Assembly: GCF_001984195.1 (NCBI RefSeq)
Contig: NZ_MTQN01000009.1
Coordinates: 62,001 to 126,000 of the forward strand
DNA: 64,000 nt
DNA from: Kribbella sp. ALI-6-A
GTDB lineage: Bacteria; Actinomycetota; Actinomycetes; Propionibacteriales; Kribbellaceae
Reading direction: 5' to 3'
Below are positions 17,000-24,753 of this stretch, piece after piece. How positions within the stretch are numbered: the first letter of the stretch is position 1; each line of letters opens with the position of its first letter. The notes below the pieces were generated by a model. The model did not search any database, was not told the DNA's origin, and saw nothing but the letters and a program-made list of their open reading frames with translations. A program made the position numbers and the translations under genes.

Positions 17000-17911
17000 T
17001 CATCCACCGACAGCCTGAACTTCCTGCACCGGCAGCCGCTGCACCGCGTCGACCTCCGCGGACCCGAGTTTCTCCCACGTGTTCGTGGTCGTACGCCAGT
17101 ACGAAACGTCCCAGTAGATCTTGAGTTTGATGGTGTACATGCCGTCCGGCTGCTTCGCGCTGGACCGTTTGTACACGTGTTTGCAGTTGCTGAGTTGGTG
17201 GAACGGGTCCTGCTTCTTGTCGTAGCTGTCCTTGCCCAGCGGCGCCACGCCGCCGATGCAGTTCACCGGCGCCGAACCGTCGCCGGGGTCCACCACGATC
17301 CGGCCGACTACGCCGCGCATGGTCAAGTTGTCACCGCCGGCCGCGAAGACCGCGACGTTCGACTCCTTCTTGATATAGGCGCTGTCCGGCGTGAGGTCGA
17401 AGTACGCCGGGACGTTGACCCGCGGTGTGAAGGTCGGATTCACCTGCAGCACCGGATCGGGGTACCCCTCGTCGAAGCGGGTCCAGAACGAATCCATGTA
17501 CCCCAGAGTCGGGCACTGGTTCCGCTCCGCCTGACTTACCGGCACGACGGCACGCTCGACGTGGGCGTCCTCGCCGCCGGGCGGCTCGCCGGTGTCCAGG
17601 TTGTAGTCGACGATGGTCAGCCGCAGCACCCACTCCTTGCCCTCAGGAGCCGGACCGAGCGTGATTCCGGGCGGAACATCGAAGTCCCTGCACGGAACGA
17701 AGGGGCGGTTCTGGAGCAGGGTCCGCCAGCTGGCCAGCGGTGAACCATAGCCACCGGCCCCGCAGTACGCCCCGAACCCGTTCGAGTTGACGTACATGTT
17801 GCAAGTGCCGACCGGGTAGTGCACGGTCTCGGCACTCGCCGCCGGTGCGGTCGAGACGAGCAGCAGCACGGTGCTGAGGGCAATGAACCCGCGGCTGACC
17901 CGGTTGCGCAT
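17000..17911 (-). CDS. Secreted protein with PKD-like domain, Tad-cluster associated
   Basis: A 303-residue exported protein. It begins with a signal peptide (MRNRVSRGFIALSTVLLLVS, cut after APAASA). Cys pairs occur at NGFGAYC/TCNMY and in the C-terminal domain (VNCIGG, NCKHVYK). The C-terminal 120 residues read DPGDGSAPVNC...SSAKQPDGMYTIKLKIYW, a PKD-like beta sandwich common in actinobacterial Tad loci. ATG 17911 is chosen because AGGAG lies just upstream and the signal peptide starts there; the frame is open further upstream. TAACCT in the gap may be a separate -10. It is probably surface exposed and linked to the pilus, but its role is unknown. Confidence 0.78.
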   Translation of the reverse strand: MRNRVSRGFIALSTVLLLVSTAPAASAETVHYPVGTCNMYVNSNGFGAYCGAGGYGSPLASWRTLLQNRPFVPCRDFDVPPGITLGPAPEGKEWVLRLTIVDYNLDTGEPPGGEDAHVERAVVPVSQAERNQCPTLGYMDSFWTRFDEGYPDPVLQVNPTFTPRVNVPAYFDLTPDSAYIKKESNVAVFAAGGDNLTMRGVVGRIVVDPGDGSAPVNCIGGVAPLGKDSYDKKQDPFHQLSNCKHVYKRSSAKQPDGMYTIKLKIYWDVSYWRTTTNTWEKLGSAEVDAVQRLPVQEVQAVGG

Positions 17912-18017
17912 CCTCACTCCTGTGTCTTGTCCTACTGGGAGGTTATCGCCGCCCGGGAGCATCATGCCCCGTCCGCGCACCTCCGACGCCATCCCGTCGC
18001 GATCGTCGGTGTCCGGA

Positions 18018-18665
18018 CTAGGCCGGAAAACGCACCTTTGCACAGCTGAACGGTTTGTCAGGCTTCATCTCGCGGTACATCGACCAGCCCATGCCGGTCT
18101 CTACCATCTCGATCACCTTCGGCAGACCTTGCGGCGCCGGCTTGACCCAGGTCCGGGACTTCGGCTTCCAGTACTGGGTGCGCTGGGACAAGCACAGGTT
18201 CAGGCGGACAACGCCGAACGGGCGCTGGACCACGCTCATCACGACGACGCTGCCCGGCGGCCGCATGACCCAACCGTTGCTCTTCGCCTGCTTGATGTTG
18301 TCGGTGACATCCAGATAGAAGTACGCCGGGAACGTTTCCTTGATCACGCTGTCGTTCCGGTCGATCTGCGCCTTGTAGTAGATCGGGTACTTCTTCACGA
18401 GGCCCTGGACGGCGGGGTTGCTCGCGTAGTTCCCGGGGACGACGGTGATCTGTGCCTTGGCGGCAGGCGGAGTCGTGACCGGCGTACTGGGCTCGGCGGT
18501 CGTGCCGGGAGACGACGGAGCCGGCGTACCGGGGGTGTTGTCGGTGGTCGAGCTCGTGTCCTCGACACCTTCGGGCATTGTGCCCTTGTTGGTGCCGCCC
18601 TCGCCGCAGCCGGTCAGCAGGACAGCTGTCGCCAGCAGGAAGGTTGGGAGGGTGAGTCGTCGCAC
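18018..18665 (-). CDS. Lipoprotein, Tad-cluster associated
   Basis: A 215-residue protein with a lipoprotein signal: VRRLTLPTFLLATAVLLTGC, lipobox LLTGC, cysteine at residue 20. A 60-residue Thr/Ser/Pro-rich linker leads to a compact C-terminal domain with FPAYFYLDVTDNI and FGVVRLNLCLSQRTQYW. GTG 18665 is preferred because AAGGAG lies 8 nt upstream and it gives a standard lipoprotein signal; ATG 18695 is an alternative that adds ten residues. It lies 35 nt after the TadG-like gene and is probably in the same transcript. It may anchor pilus parts to the membrane. No named family is recognised. Confidence 0.8.
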   Translation of the reverse strand: MRRLTLPTFLLATAVLLTGCGEGGTNKGTMPEGVEDTSSTTDNTPGTPAPSSPGTTAEPSTPVTTPPAAKAQITVVPGNYASNPAVQGLVKKYPIYYKAQIDRNDSVIKETFPAYFYLDVTDNIKQAKSNGWVMRPPGSVVVMSVVQRPFGVVRLNLCLSQRTQYWKPKSRTWVKPAPQGLPKVIEMVETGMGWSMYREMKPDKPFSCAKVRFPA

Positions 18666-18700
18666 GACGGCAACTCCTTGGAGGCGGGATGACATGCGGT

Positions 18701-19582
18701 TCACCGGCCAACCATCGGCGGGACGGAATTCCGCGGCGCGACGGTCGGCGCCGGTCCGCCGCCGCCGGGCGGCGGGCTGGTGGAGCTGGGCGGCGGTTCG
18801 GGCGGGTCGGTCGGGTCGGTCGGCGGGGTGTCCGTCGGGGTGTCGGTCGGGCTCGGGGTGACGTTCGGGGTGCAACTGTCCGGCAGCGGGATCGGAATGG
18901 TCAGCGTCGGCGCGGGCGCGCCGACGGTCCAAGTCGGGCAGCTGACGCTGATCGTCGGCGGCTCGGCGGTCTTGGTCGGTGCGCCCGGGCCCTCCGTCTT
19001 GGTGATGACCTCGATCGGAGGGATCTGCTGGGTCTCGTCCGGCTTGGTCACGCCCTGTTCGGCGTGCGCCTCACCGGTGCCGTGGGCGTCGAGGCTGGCG
19101 ATGCCGACCATGCCGAGGAACGTCGTCTTGTTGCTGATCGTCACGTCGACCGCGAGATCCTCGTCGGTCAGTTTCGAGGTGCCGCAGGCGGTCACGGCGG
19201 GATCGTTCGCGGTGACCTGGGCGCAGAACTCGACGACCGCCGTATTGGCCTTGACGGTGTCGATCTTGGCCTCCGCGACCTTGAGGTCGATGGTGGCTGC
19301 GCCGGCCCGGGCGGCCTCCTGGGCGTAGCCGACCGCCCTGGAGCGGGCGCCCAGCTGGCGGCCGCCGTCGATCACCAGGCCGGCGAGAGTGAAGATCATC
19401 AGGGCGAGGATGACGACGGCCGGGCTCAGGGCGCCGCGGTCGTTGCTGGGGGCATCGACGCGGAACCACGCGGTGAGGCGGGCGACCGGGCCGCGGCTCG
19501 TCGGCGTACGGCGAGCGCTCGGACGGCGGGCGCGCGTACGGCGGGCGGGGCGGGCGCCCGCGGGGTCAGGGGTTCTCGCCAT
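18701..19582 (-). CDS. TadG-like pilus assembly protein
   Basis: A 293-residue protein. A basic, Arg/Pro-rich N-terminus of about 48 residues leads to the hydrophobic pilin-like helix DRGALSPAVVILALMIFTLA, then ARSRAVGYAQEAARAGA, the pattern of TadE/TadG pseudopilins. The C-terminal 70 residues are a Pro/Thr/Ser-rich tail (repeated PTDTPP and PPEPPP) likely to cross the cell wall. Unlike the other pseudopilins here it lacks the Glu at position +5 after the Gly. It overlaps the preceding gene by 17 nt, so translation is probably coupled. Confidence 0.82.
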   Translation of the reverse strand: MARTPDPAGARPARRTRARRPSARRTPTSRGPVARLTAWFRVDAPSNDRGALSPAVVILALMIFTLAGLVIDGGRQLGARSRAVGYAQEAARAGAATIDLKVAEAKIDTVKANTAVVEFCAQVTANDPAVTACGTSKLTDEDLAVDVTISNKTTFLGMVGIASLDAHGTGEAHAEQGVTKPDETQQIPPIEVITKTEGPGAPTKTAEPPTISVSCPTWTVGAPAPTLTIPIPLPDSCTPNVTPSPTDTPTDTPPTDPTDPPEPPPSSTSPPPGGGGPAPTVAPRNSVPPMVGR

Positions 19583-20012
19583 CTCGGACTCCGCGGTAGG
19601 GGTCGAGGGAGCTGGAGAACTTCTTGGTGATGGTGGTGTCGCCGCCGATGCCGAGCAGGCCGAGGTCGCGGTAGTCGATGGTGCAGGTGACCTCGACCGA
19701 CAGCGGGGTGCCGGCGACGAAGCCGGTGGTGATACTGCCCGACGCGGTGGTCTTGCACGACTCGACGGCCTGGTCCATCGTCCGGGCGACCGCCTGGTCG
19801 ATGCGGGCCTGGGCGTCGCCGAGCGAGCGGGCCTGGCTGGCGGAGCGGGCGCCGTCGCGGGCCGCGCCCTCGAGCAGCGACGAGGTCTGGAAGTAGCGGC
19901 CGCAGGCGAGCAGGAAGAAGAACAGGATCAGCAGGATCGGCGCGAGCACGACCATTTCCAGGGCCATCGTGCCGCGCTCGGTCCGGCGGTGACCTGACAT
20001 CCGGGCGCTCAC
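19566..20012 (-). CDS. TadE-like pseudopilin (second copy)
   Basis: A 148-residue protein with a prepilin-like region TERGTMALEMVVLAPILLIL: Gly, then Glu at +5, then a hydrophobic helix. The rest is a small extracellular domain with two cysteines (ESCKTTASG, EVTCTIDYRD). GTG 20012 overlaps the upstream stop in a GTGA arrangement, implying coupled translation; ATG 20000 is an in-frame alternative four codons later. TadE proteins are minor pseudopilins needed for Flp pilus assembly. It is the fourth structural gene after the pilin-processing and motor genes. Confidence 0.85.
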   Translation of the reverse strand: MSARMSGHRRTERGTMALEMVVLAPILLILFFFLLACGRYFQTSSLLEGAARDGARSASQARSLGDAQARIDQAVARTMDQAVESCKTTASGSITTGFVAGTPLSVEVTCTIDYRDLGLLGIGGDTTITKKFSSSLDPYRGVRDGENP

Positions 20013-20494
20013 TCGTCGTCCGCTTCGAACTGCTCGATGGGACCGGTGGCCGTGCGGGACACGGTCAGCGTCAGGCCGGGCACCAGAGAGATGGTCTCGC
20101 CGGTCACCGTGAACGAGACCTGCCCCTCGGGATCGTTGTACGCCGGGGAGTCGACGTTCGCGTCGCCGAGGGAGTTGCCGCCGAGCTGCTGGGCGTAGGC
20201 CTCGATGTCGGCGCGGACCTTCTCCCCGATCGCCGGGCTGTACTGGGTCGGCTGGACCATGCGCAGGCGGGAGACGCCTTCCTGCGCGGCGTTCAGCGCG
20301 ACCGAGCGGCCGTACAGCCACAGGGCGGTCTGGATCGAGACGAAGATCAGCGCCATGATCGTCGGCGCGAGGATCGCCAGTTCCAGCGAGCTCGCGCCCC
20401 GCTCCGAGCGCCGGCCGGTCCGAGGGGACGCCGAGAGACCGCCGGACCGGGCCAACAGCCCAGGGGCGGTGCTCCGGTGACGTCCCTGCGGCAA
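20009..20494 (-). CDS. TadE-like pseudopilin (first copy)
   Basis: A 161-residue protein. A 30-residue basic leader ends in ERG, followed by ASSLELAILAPTIMALIFVS: Gly at -1, Glu at +5 and a hydrophobic helix, the TadE domain hallmark. The C-terminal domain is beta-rich and acidic (DPEGQVSFTVTGETISL). It begins 3 nt after the Flp pilin stop and ends in a GTGA overlap with the second TadE gene. The product is probably cleaved by a TadV-type peptidase encoded elsewhere and incorporated into or near the pilus base. Confidence 0.88.
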   Translation of the reverse strand: MPQGRHRSTAPGLLARSGGLSASPRTGRRSERGASSLELAILAPTIMALIFVSIQTALWLYGRSVALNAAQEGVSRLRMVQPTQYSPAIGEKVRADIEAYAQQLGGNSLGDANVDSPAYNDPEGQVSFTVTGETISLVPGLTLTVSRTATGPIEQFEADDE

Positions 20495-20497
20495 CGC

Positions 20498-20716
20498 TCA
20501 GCCCTTCTGGATCTCGCCGGTCCGCCGGTCGATGACGCCCTTGACCACGGCGCCGATGGCGATCGCGGCGGCGACCAGGATGGCCGAGATGATCGCCCAC
20601 TCCAGCGCCGAGGCGCCGAGCTCGCTCTCGCCCCGGCGGGCCCGCGCCCGTTGGTTGTCGGCCCGCGCCAGCGCGTACCCGACCATCGCGCGCACGAACT
20701 GCACTTCCAGGTTCAT
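20498..20716 (-). CDS. Flp-type pilin
   Basis: A 72-residue pilin precursor. A 33-residue polar leader (MNLEVQFVRAMVGYALARAD...) ends at ELG; then ASALEWAIISAILVAAAIAI gives the processing Gly, Glu at +5 and a hydrophobic helix. Trp replaces the Tyr usually found at +6 in Flp pilins. The mature part is only about 38 residues. A ribosome site AAGG lies 7 nt before ATG 20716. A hairpin in the 100-nt gap upstream may raise its expression relative to the motor genes by RNA processing. It may alternatively be a minor TadE-like pilin. Confidence 0.82.
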   Translation of the reverse strand: MNLEVQFVRAMVGYALARADNQRARARRGESELGASALEWAIISAILVAAAIAIGAVVKGVIDRRTGEIQKG

Positions 20717-20737
20717 CCGATGACCTTTCCCACTCGT

Positions 20738-20754
20738 GAGCCCGAACCGGGCTC
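20738..20754. ncRNA. Intergenic hairpin between TadC and the pilin gene
   Basis: GAGCCCG (20738-20744) and CGGGCTC (20748-20754) form a 7-bp stem with a 3-nt loop just upstream of the pilin ribosome site on the minus strand. It may be an RNA processing or stabilising stem or a weak terminator; CATACT beside it could be a pilin -10. Confidence 0.4.
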
Positions 20755-20816
20755 AGTATGCCCGGTACGACGACCGAGCTGCCTCGACGGATCCCTTGCC
20801 CGATCCGCCGTCACAA

Positions 20817-21737
20817 CTAACTGCCCAGAATCGCGGCGCCCGCCGGGTAACCGAGGAACAGCATGAAGGCGGCGCACATCACCAGCTGCGCGACCAGCAT
20901 GGACTGGGAGCGTTCGCCGGCCTTGCCCTCGACGTCGGCAAGTTCCTTGCGGCGCAGCGACGCGGCCCGCGAGAGCAGCGACGCGCGGATCTTGGCGCCC
21001 TCGTCGCCGGCCAGGGCCAGCGCGGAGGCCAGGTCGCGCAGTTCCTCGACGCCCAGGTCCTCGCCGAGGCGGGCCATCGCGTCCCACGGGGTGATGCCGA
21101 TCAGGCGGGCGTTGGCCAGCGCCTGGCGGATCCGGGCCATCGCCCAGTGGTCGCCGATCGTGGAGGCCGTCATCAGCGCCTCGGGCAGACCGCGGCCGCC
21201 GGCCAAGTTCATCGCGACCAGGTCGAGGAAGCTGCCGACCACGTGGCGGAAGTCACGCCGGCGTTCCTCGGCCTCCTGGCGCAGCGCCAGGTCGGGCAGG
21301 AAGAACGCGAACGTCATACCGGCCAGCGTCACCACCGCCGGGGCCGCGCCCGGCGCCGGGAAGCCCAGGTACGACGCCGCGAACAGCACGAGCGGGAAGA
21401 AGATCAGCGCGCCCAGCGCGAAGAACACCTTCGTGGCAAGCATCGCCGCGAACGGCTGGTTCATCACCGCGAGGTCGCGGCGCAGCCGGCCGAACGTCCA
21501 GCCGCGCGCGTTGGCCTCGGCCTCCAGCCGCCGGCCGAGCGTCTCGCGGGCCTTGTCGACCCCGCCGAGCACCTTCTCCCCCGCCGCGCTCGCGGTGGAG
21601 GCGCTGGTGTAGCCGGACCGCCCGGCGTCGATCCGCGCGATCGTGGACAGCACGTTCGGGGCCGGCCGGACGAACATCCGGACCAGCAGGAACACGCCGA
21701 GACCCACCAGCCCGCCACAGATGAAGGCCCATGTCAT
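20817..21737 (-). CDS. tadC: TadC-like type II secretion system F protein
   Basis: A 306-residue inner-membrane protein. Helices lie near residues 1-22 (WAFICGGLVGLGVFLLV), 108-150 and at the C-terminus (MLVAQLVMCAAFMLFLGYPAG). The cytoplasmic T2SSF domain (residues about 160-280) includes FRHVVGSFLDLVAMNLAGGRGLPEAL. TadC pairs with TadB as the membrane platform of the Flp pilus motor. ATG 21737 overlaps the TadB stop in an ATGA arrangement. The open frame extends far upstream but antisense codon patterns there are not protein-like. Confidence 0.9.
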   Translation of the reverse strand: MTWAFICGGLVGLGVFLLVRMFVRPAPNVLSTIARIDAGRSGYTSASTASAAGEKVLGGVDKARETLGRRLEAEANARGWTFGRLRRDLAVMNQPFAAMLATKVFFALGALIFFPLVLFAASYLGFPAPGAAPAVVTLAGMTFAFFLPDLALRQEAEERRRDFRHVVGSFLDLVAMNLAGGRGLPEALMTASTIGDHWAMARIRQALANARLIGITPWDAMARLGEDLGVEELRDLASALALAGDEGAKIRASLLSRAASLRRKELADVEGKAGERSQSMLVAQLVMCAAFMLFLGYPAGAAILGS

Positions 21738-22639
21738 CCGCCCACCACCTCCATCCGCTCGTCGCCGGCCCGCTTGGCCCGCTTGTCGCCGGCCCGGATC
21801 AGGAACCGCTCGGGCACCTCGATCTTGGCCAGCCTGCGCAGCCAGACCAGGCCCACGGCGTACAGGGCGATCACCAGGAACAGCACGAACTGGCCGACGA
21901 AGCTCGTGTACGGCTCGACGTACTGCGGGTTGAACAGCACCAGCGCGGCGGCGACCACCAGCGTGATCGCGACGACGACCTGGACCGATCGCCGGGTGGA
22001 TCGCCGTTCGGCCGCGACCTTGCGTCGTACGTCGAGCTCCTCGCGGGCGGAGTCGGCCAGCGCGGTCAGCACCTCGCGCAGACCGGGTCCGCGCAGCCGC
22101 GCGTTCAGGACCAGGGCCGCGACGATCAGGTCGGCCGACGGGTCGTCCAGGTCGTCGGCGAACCGCATCAGGGCCGAGGGCAACGGTTCGCGGATCCGCA
22201 GCCGGTCGACCAGCAGGTTCAGGCCGGGCTTGATCGCCGGGGCGGCGTTGACCGCAGTCGCCGGGATCGCCTGCTCGAGGCCGACCGCGCCCGCGATCGT
22301 GTCGCGCAGCGCCTCGGTCCAGGTGGCCAGCGCTTCCAGCCGCTCGATCGCCCGGCGTTCCTCGCCGGTGCCACCGAAGAACCGGTCGGCCAGCGCGGCC
22401 AGCAGGCCGAGCGCGGCGGCCAGCACCAGCCAGCGGGTCACGACGAGCACGAGCAGGCCGACCACGAGTCCGGCGCCCAGCCGCGTCAACTGGCGACGGC
22501 TGTCCGCACTGCGGCTGCGCTTGAACAGCGACGGGGTTTCCTCGCGCGGCTCGGTGCCGCGCAGCGCGACGATCAGCAGCAGGATCCCGCCGCCGACCGC
22601 CGCGCCGCACAACAGCGCGATCAAGGTCCGGTCAGTCAT
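21734..22639 (-). CDS. tadB: TadB-like type II secretion system F protein
   Basis: A 301-residue inner-membrane protein: helix near residues 5-25, a pair near 60-90 (LVVGLLVLVVTRWLVLAAALGLLAAL), a cytoplasmic T2SSF domain (TWTEALRDTIAGAVGLEQAI), and two C-terminal helices (VQVVVAITLVVAAALVLF and FVLFLVIALYAVGLVWL). It is the partner of TadC and contacts the TadA ATPase. Its start lies 9 nt after the TadA stop and its stop overlaps TadC. Position in the cluster and topology support the call. Confidence 0.9.
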   Translation of the reverse strand: MTDRTLIALLCGAAVGGGILLLIVALRGTEPREETPSLFKRSRSADSRRQLTRLGAGLVVGLLVLVVTRWLVLAAALGLLAALADRFFGGTGEERRAIERLEALATWTEALRDTIAGAVGLEQAIPATAVNAAPAIKPGLNLLVDRLRIREPLPSALMRFADDLDDPSADLIVAALVLNARLRGPGLREVLTALADSAREELDVRRKVAAERRSTRRSVQVVVAITLVVAAALVLFNPQYVEPYTSFVGQFVLFLVIALYAVGLVWLRRLAKIEVPERFLIRAGDKRAKRAGDERMEVVGG

Positions 22640-22648
22640 GGGTTCCCC

Positions 22649-23959
22649 TCACGCCCACCGGCCGTGCACCATCGGCCGGTAGCCGAAGTGCTCGAGCTCG
22701 TCCATGCAGGCGATCGGCGCGTGCGCCGCGGCCCGGCCGTCCGGTCCCGGCGCGAACACCTCGCCGGACAGCACCCGGCCGTCCCAGCCGGTCACCTCGC
22801 GGATGCTCTCGATGTAGCGCGACAGCGTTCCGCCGTGCTGGTAGTCGTTGTGCTTGCGGACGAACACGACGAAGTCGAGCGCGCCGGAGATCAGCATCTG
22901 GGTGGCTTCCATCGGCAGCCGCTCGGACGCCTGGATCGCGTAGGTGCTGATCCGGTTGAACACCTCCATCGAGCTGTTCGAGTGGATCGTCGACAGCGAA
23001 CCGTCGTTGCCCTGGCTCATCGCGTTCAGCATCGTGACGATCTCGTCGCCGAGCACCTCACCGACGATCACCCGGCTGGGGTTCATCCGCAGCGAGCGGC
23101 GGACCAGGTCGGCCATGCTGACCTCGCCGACGCCCTCGGAGTTCGGCAGCCGCTCCTCGAACGCGACCACGTTCGGGTGCAGGTCCTTGAACTCGCCGAG
23201 GCCGAGCTCGAGCGAGCGCTCGACGGTGATCAGCCGCTCGTGCGGCGGGATCTCGTTGGCCAGCGCGCGCAGCAGCGTGGTCTTGCCGGAGTTGGTGGCG
23301 CCGGCGATCATCACGTTCTTGCGGGCCGCGACGGCCGCCTTGAGGAACGACGCGATGTCGTCGGACATCGTCCCGTTCGCGACCAGGTCCTTGAGGAACA
23401 CCCGGCCCAGCCGGGACCGCCGGATCGACACGGCCGGCCGCGACGTCACGCCCATCACGGCCGACAACCGCGACCCGTCCGGCAGCCGGAGGTCGAGCTG
23501 CGGGTTGGCGGAGTCGAACGGCCGGCTGGTCAGGCCGGCGTGCGCGGCCAGGACCTGGATCAGCTCGACCAGTTCCTCGTCGGACTCGGCGACCGGTCCG
23601 GGCCGTTCCTCCCGGCCGTCGCCGTACTGGACGAAGACCTGGTCGCAGCCGTTGATGTCGATGTTCTCGACCTCGGGGTCGTCGATCAGCGGCTGCAGCC
23701 GGCCGACGCCGAACAGCGCGGAGTGGATCGCGCCGGCGATCTGCGCGTCGTCCTCGGGCGTCGGCGGCGTACGGCCCTCGGCCAGCTCGTAGCGGGCGTG
23801 ATCCTCCAGCACCTGGACGATCAGCGACCGGGCGTACTCCCGCTCGTCCTCCGCGCTCATCGGCGGTACGCCGTTGACCTGGTCGCGGCGGCGCTGCTCG
23901 TTCAGCCGCTCGGCGACCTGGACCCGCAGTTTGCGGACCAGTTCCTGGTCGGTGATCAC
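22649..23959 (-). CDS. tadA: TadA/CpaF family pilus assembly ATPase
   Basis: A 436-residue cytoplasmic secretion ATPase. An N-terminal helical domain (residues about 1-130) precedes the core: Walker A AGATNSGKTT near residue 217, the Asp/His boxes (EERLPN...GEVSMADLVRRSLRMNPSRVIVGEV, Walker B) and the conserved SNGNDGS-like loop SQGNDGSLSTIHSNS. It powers Flp pilus assembly by ATP hydrolysis at the TadB/TadC platform. GTG 23959 overlaps the TadZ-like stop in a GTGA arrangement and has GGAGAGG upstream. Confidence 0.94.
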   Translation of the reverse strand: MITDQELVRKLRVQVAERLNEQRRRDQVNGVPPMSAEDEREYARSLIVQVLEDHARYELAEGRTPPTPEDDAQIAGAIHSALFGVGRLQPLIDDPEVENIDINGCDQVFVQYGDGREERPGPVAESDEELVELIQVLAAHAGLTSRPFDSANPQLDLRLPDGSRLSAVMGVTSRPAVSIRRSRLGRVFLKDLVANGTMSDDIASFLKAAVAARKNVMIAGATNSGKTTLLRALANEIPPHERLITVERSLELGLGEFKDLHPNVVAFEERLPNSEGVGEVSMADLVRRSLRMNPSRVIVGEVLGDEIVTMLNAMSQGNDGSLSTIHSNSSMEVFNRISTYAIQASERLPMEATQMLISGALDFVVFVRKHNDYQHGGTLSRYIESIREVTGWDGRVLSGEVFAPGPDGRAAAHAPIACMDELEHFGYRPMVHGRWA

Positions 23960-24753
23960 CGCGATCCCTCTCCGAAGGCAGCCTGGGCCATGTCGTACTC
24001 GTACTGCGACGGCATGCCGACCGCGGCCGCCATCTCGGCGGCGATCTCGGTGGCGGACCGGATCAGCGCGGTCCGGTCCAGCCGGCCCTGGCCGCGGCCG
24101 TCGAAGAACGCGGCGCCGGCCGGGTCGTAGGCGAGGTGCCAGCGGTGCTGGATCTGGACCGACATCGCGTCCAGCACCGACCAGACCTGCTTGACGCCGT
24201 CGCGGCGCTTCGGGTCGGCGACGACGATCACGCCGAGCCGTGCGTCGACGTGGTGCACCAGCGACGACAGCCGCTCCCGCAGGTGGGCGACCGACGAGCC
24301 GGTCGCCGTACAGACCAGGACGACCAACCGAGCAGCCTGTACGACGGGCAGCTGCGGCGAGGCGGGACCGATCCGGCCGCAGTCGGCCAGCACATCGGCA
24401 CTGTGCATCTGGTTGAAGGTGATGCCCAGCGGCGCCCACAGACCGCCCATGCCGCCGATCTGCTCCGGCGAGCGGACTCCGAGCATCACGTCGAGCCCGC
24501 CGTCGAGCTGCTGGCTGTGCGCGAGGATCACCTCGTCGCCGAGACCCTTGCGGCCCGCCGCGGCCAGGCTGATCAGACCGCGGTCCGAGTTCAGCGGCTG
24601 GCCACCGGGCGCGGTCATCCGGATCGCGACGTCGCTGCCGGCCGGGTCGCACTCGGCCAGCAGCACCGGCCGCGGCCAGAGCGCTCCGAGCACCAGTCCG
24701 GCCGTCGTCACTCCGGGCGAGCCCTTGGCGCTCGCCAACGCGACCAGAGCCAT
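23956..24753 (-). CDS. TadZ/CpaE-like ParA family protein with altered Walker A
   Basis: A 265-residue ParA/MinD-like protein. The N-terminal P-loop region reads ASAKGSPGVTTAG, where the usual GKT(T/S) lysine is replaced by Val; the first lysine of the deviant Walker motif remains. A DPAGSD motif near residue 40 stands for Walker A'. The fold continues with VVLVCTATGSSVAHLRE and LGVIVVADPKR. CpaE/TadZ proteins place the pilus motor at a cell site. The altered P-loop suggests weak or no ATP hydrolysis. ATG 24753 overlaps the CpaB-like stop (TGATG). Confidence 0.85.
   Translation of the reverse strand: MALVALASAKGSPGVTTAGLVLGALWPRPVLLAECDPAGSDVAIRMTAPGGQPLNSDRGLISLAAAGRKGLGDEVILAHSQQLDGGLDVMLGVRSPEQIGGMGGLWAPLGITFNQMHSADVLADCGRIGPASPQLPVVQAARLVVLVCTATGSSVAHLRERLSSLVHHVDARLGVIVVADPKRRDGVKQVWSVLDAMSVQIQHRWHLAYDPAGAAFFDGRGQGRLDRTALIRSATEIAAEMAAAVGMPSQYEYDMAQAAFGEGSR

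Noticed and set aside
13949-17743. 1264-codon open frame on the plus strand
   Set aside because: Antisense to the LysM/BTAD gene and the PKD-like gene; low-complexity product. The minus-strand genes have domains, a signal peptide and ribosome sites.
18665-18695. ATG 18695 as lipoprotein start
   Set aside because: It lacks a good ribosome site, whereas GTG 18665 has AAGGAG at 8 nt and gives a standard lipoprotein signal.
20736-24130. Long plus-strand frames over the Tad motor genes
   Set aside because: Antisense to tadA, tadB and tadC, which carry intact motifs and overlapping stop/start pairs.
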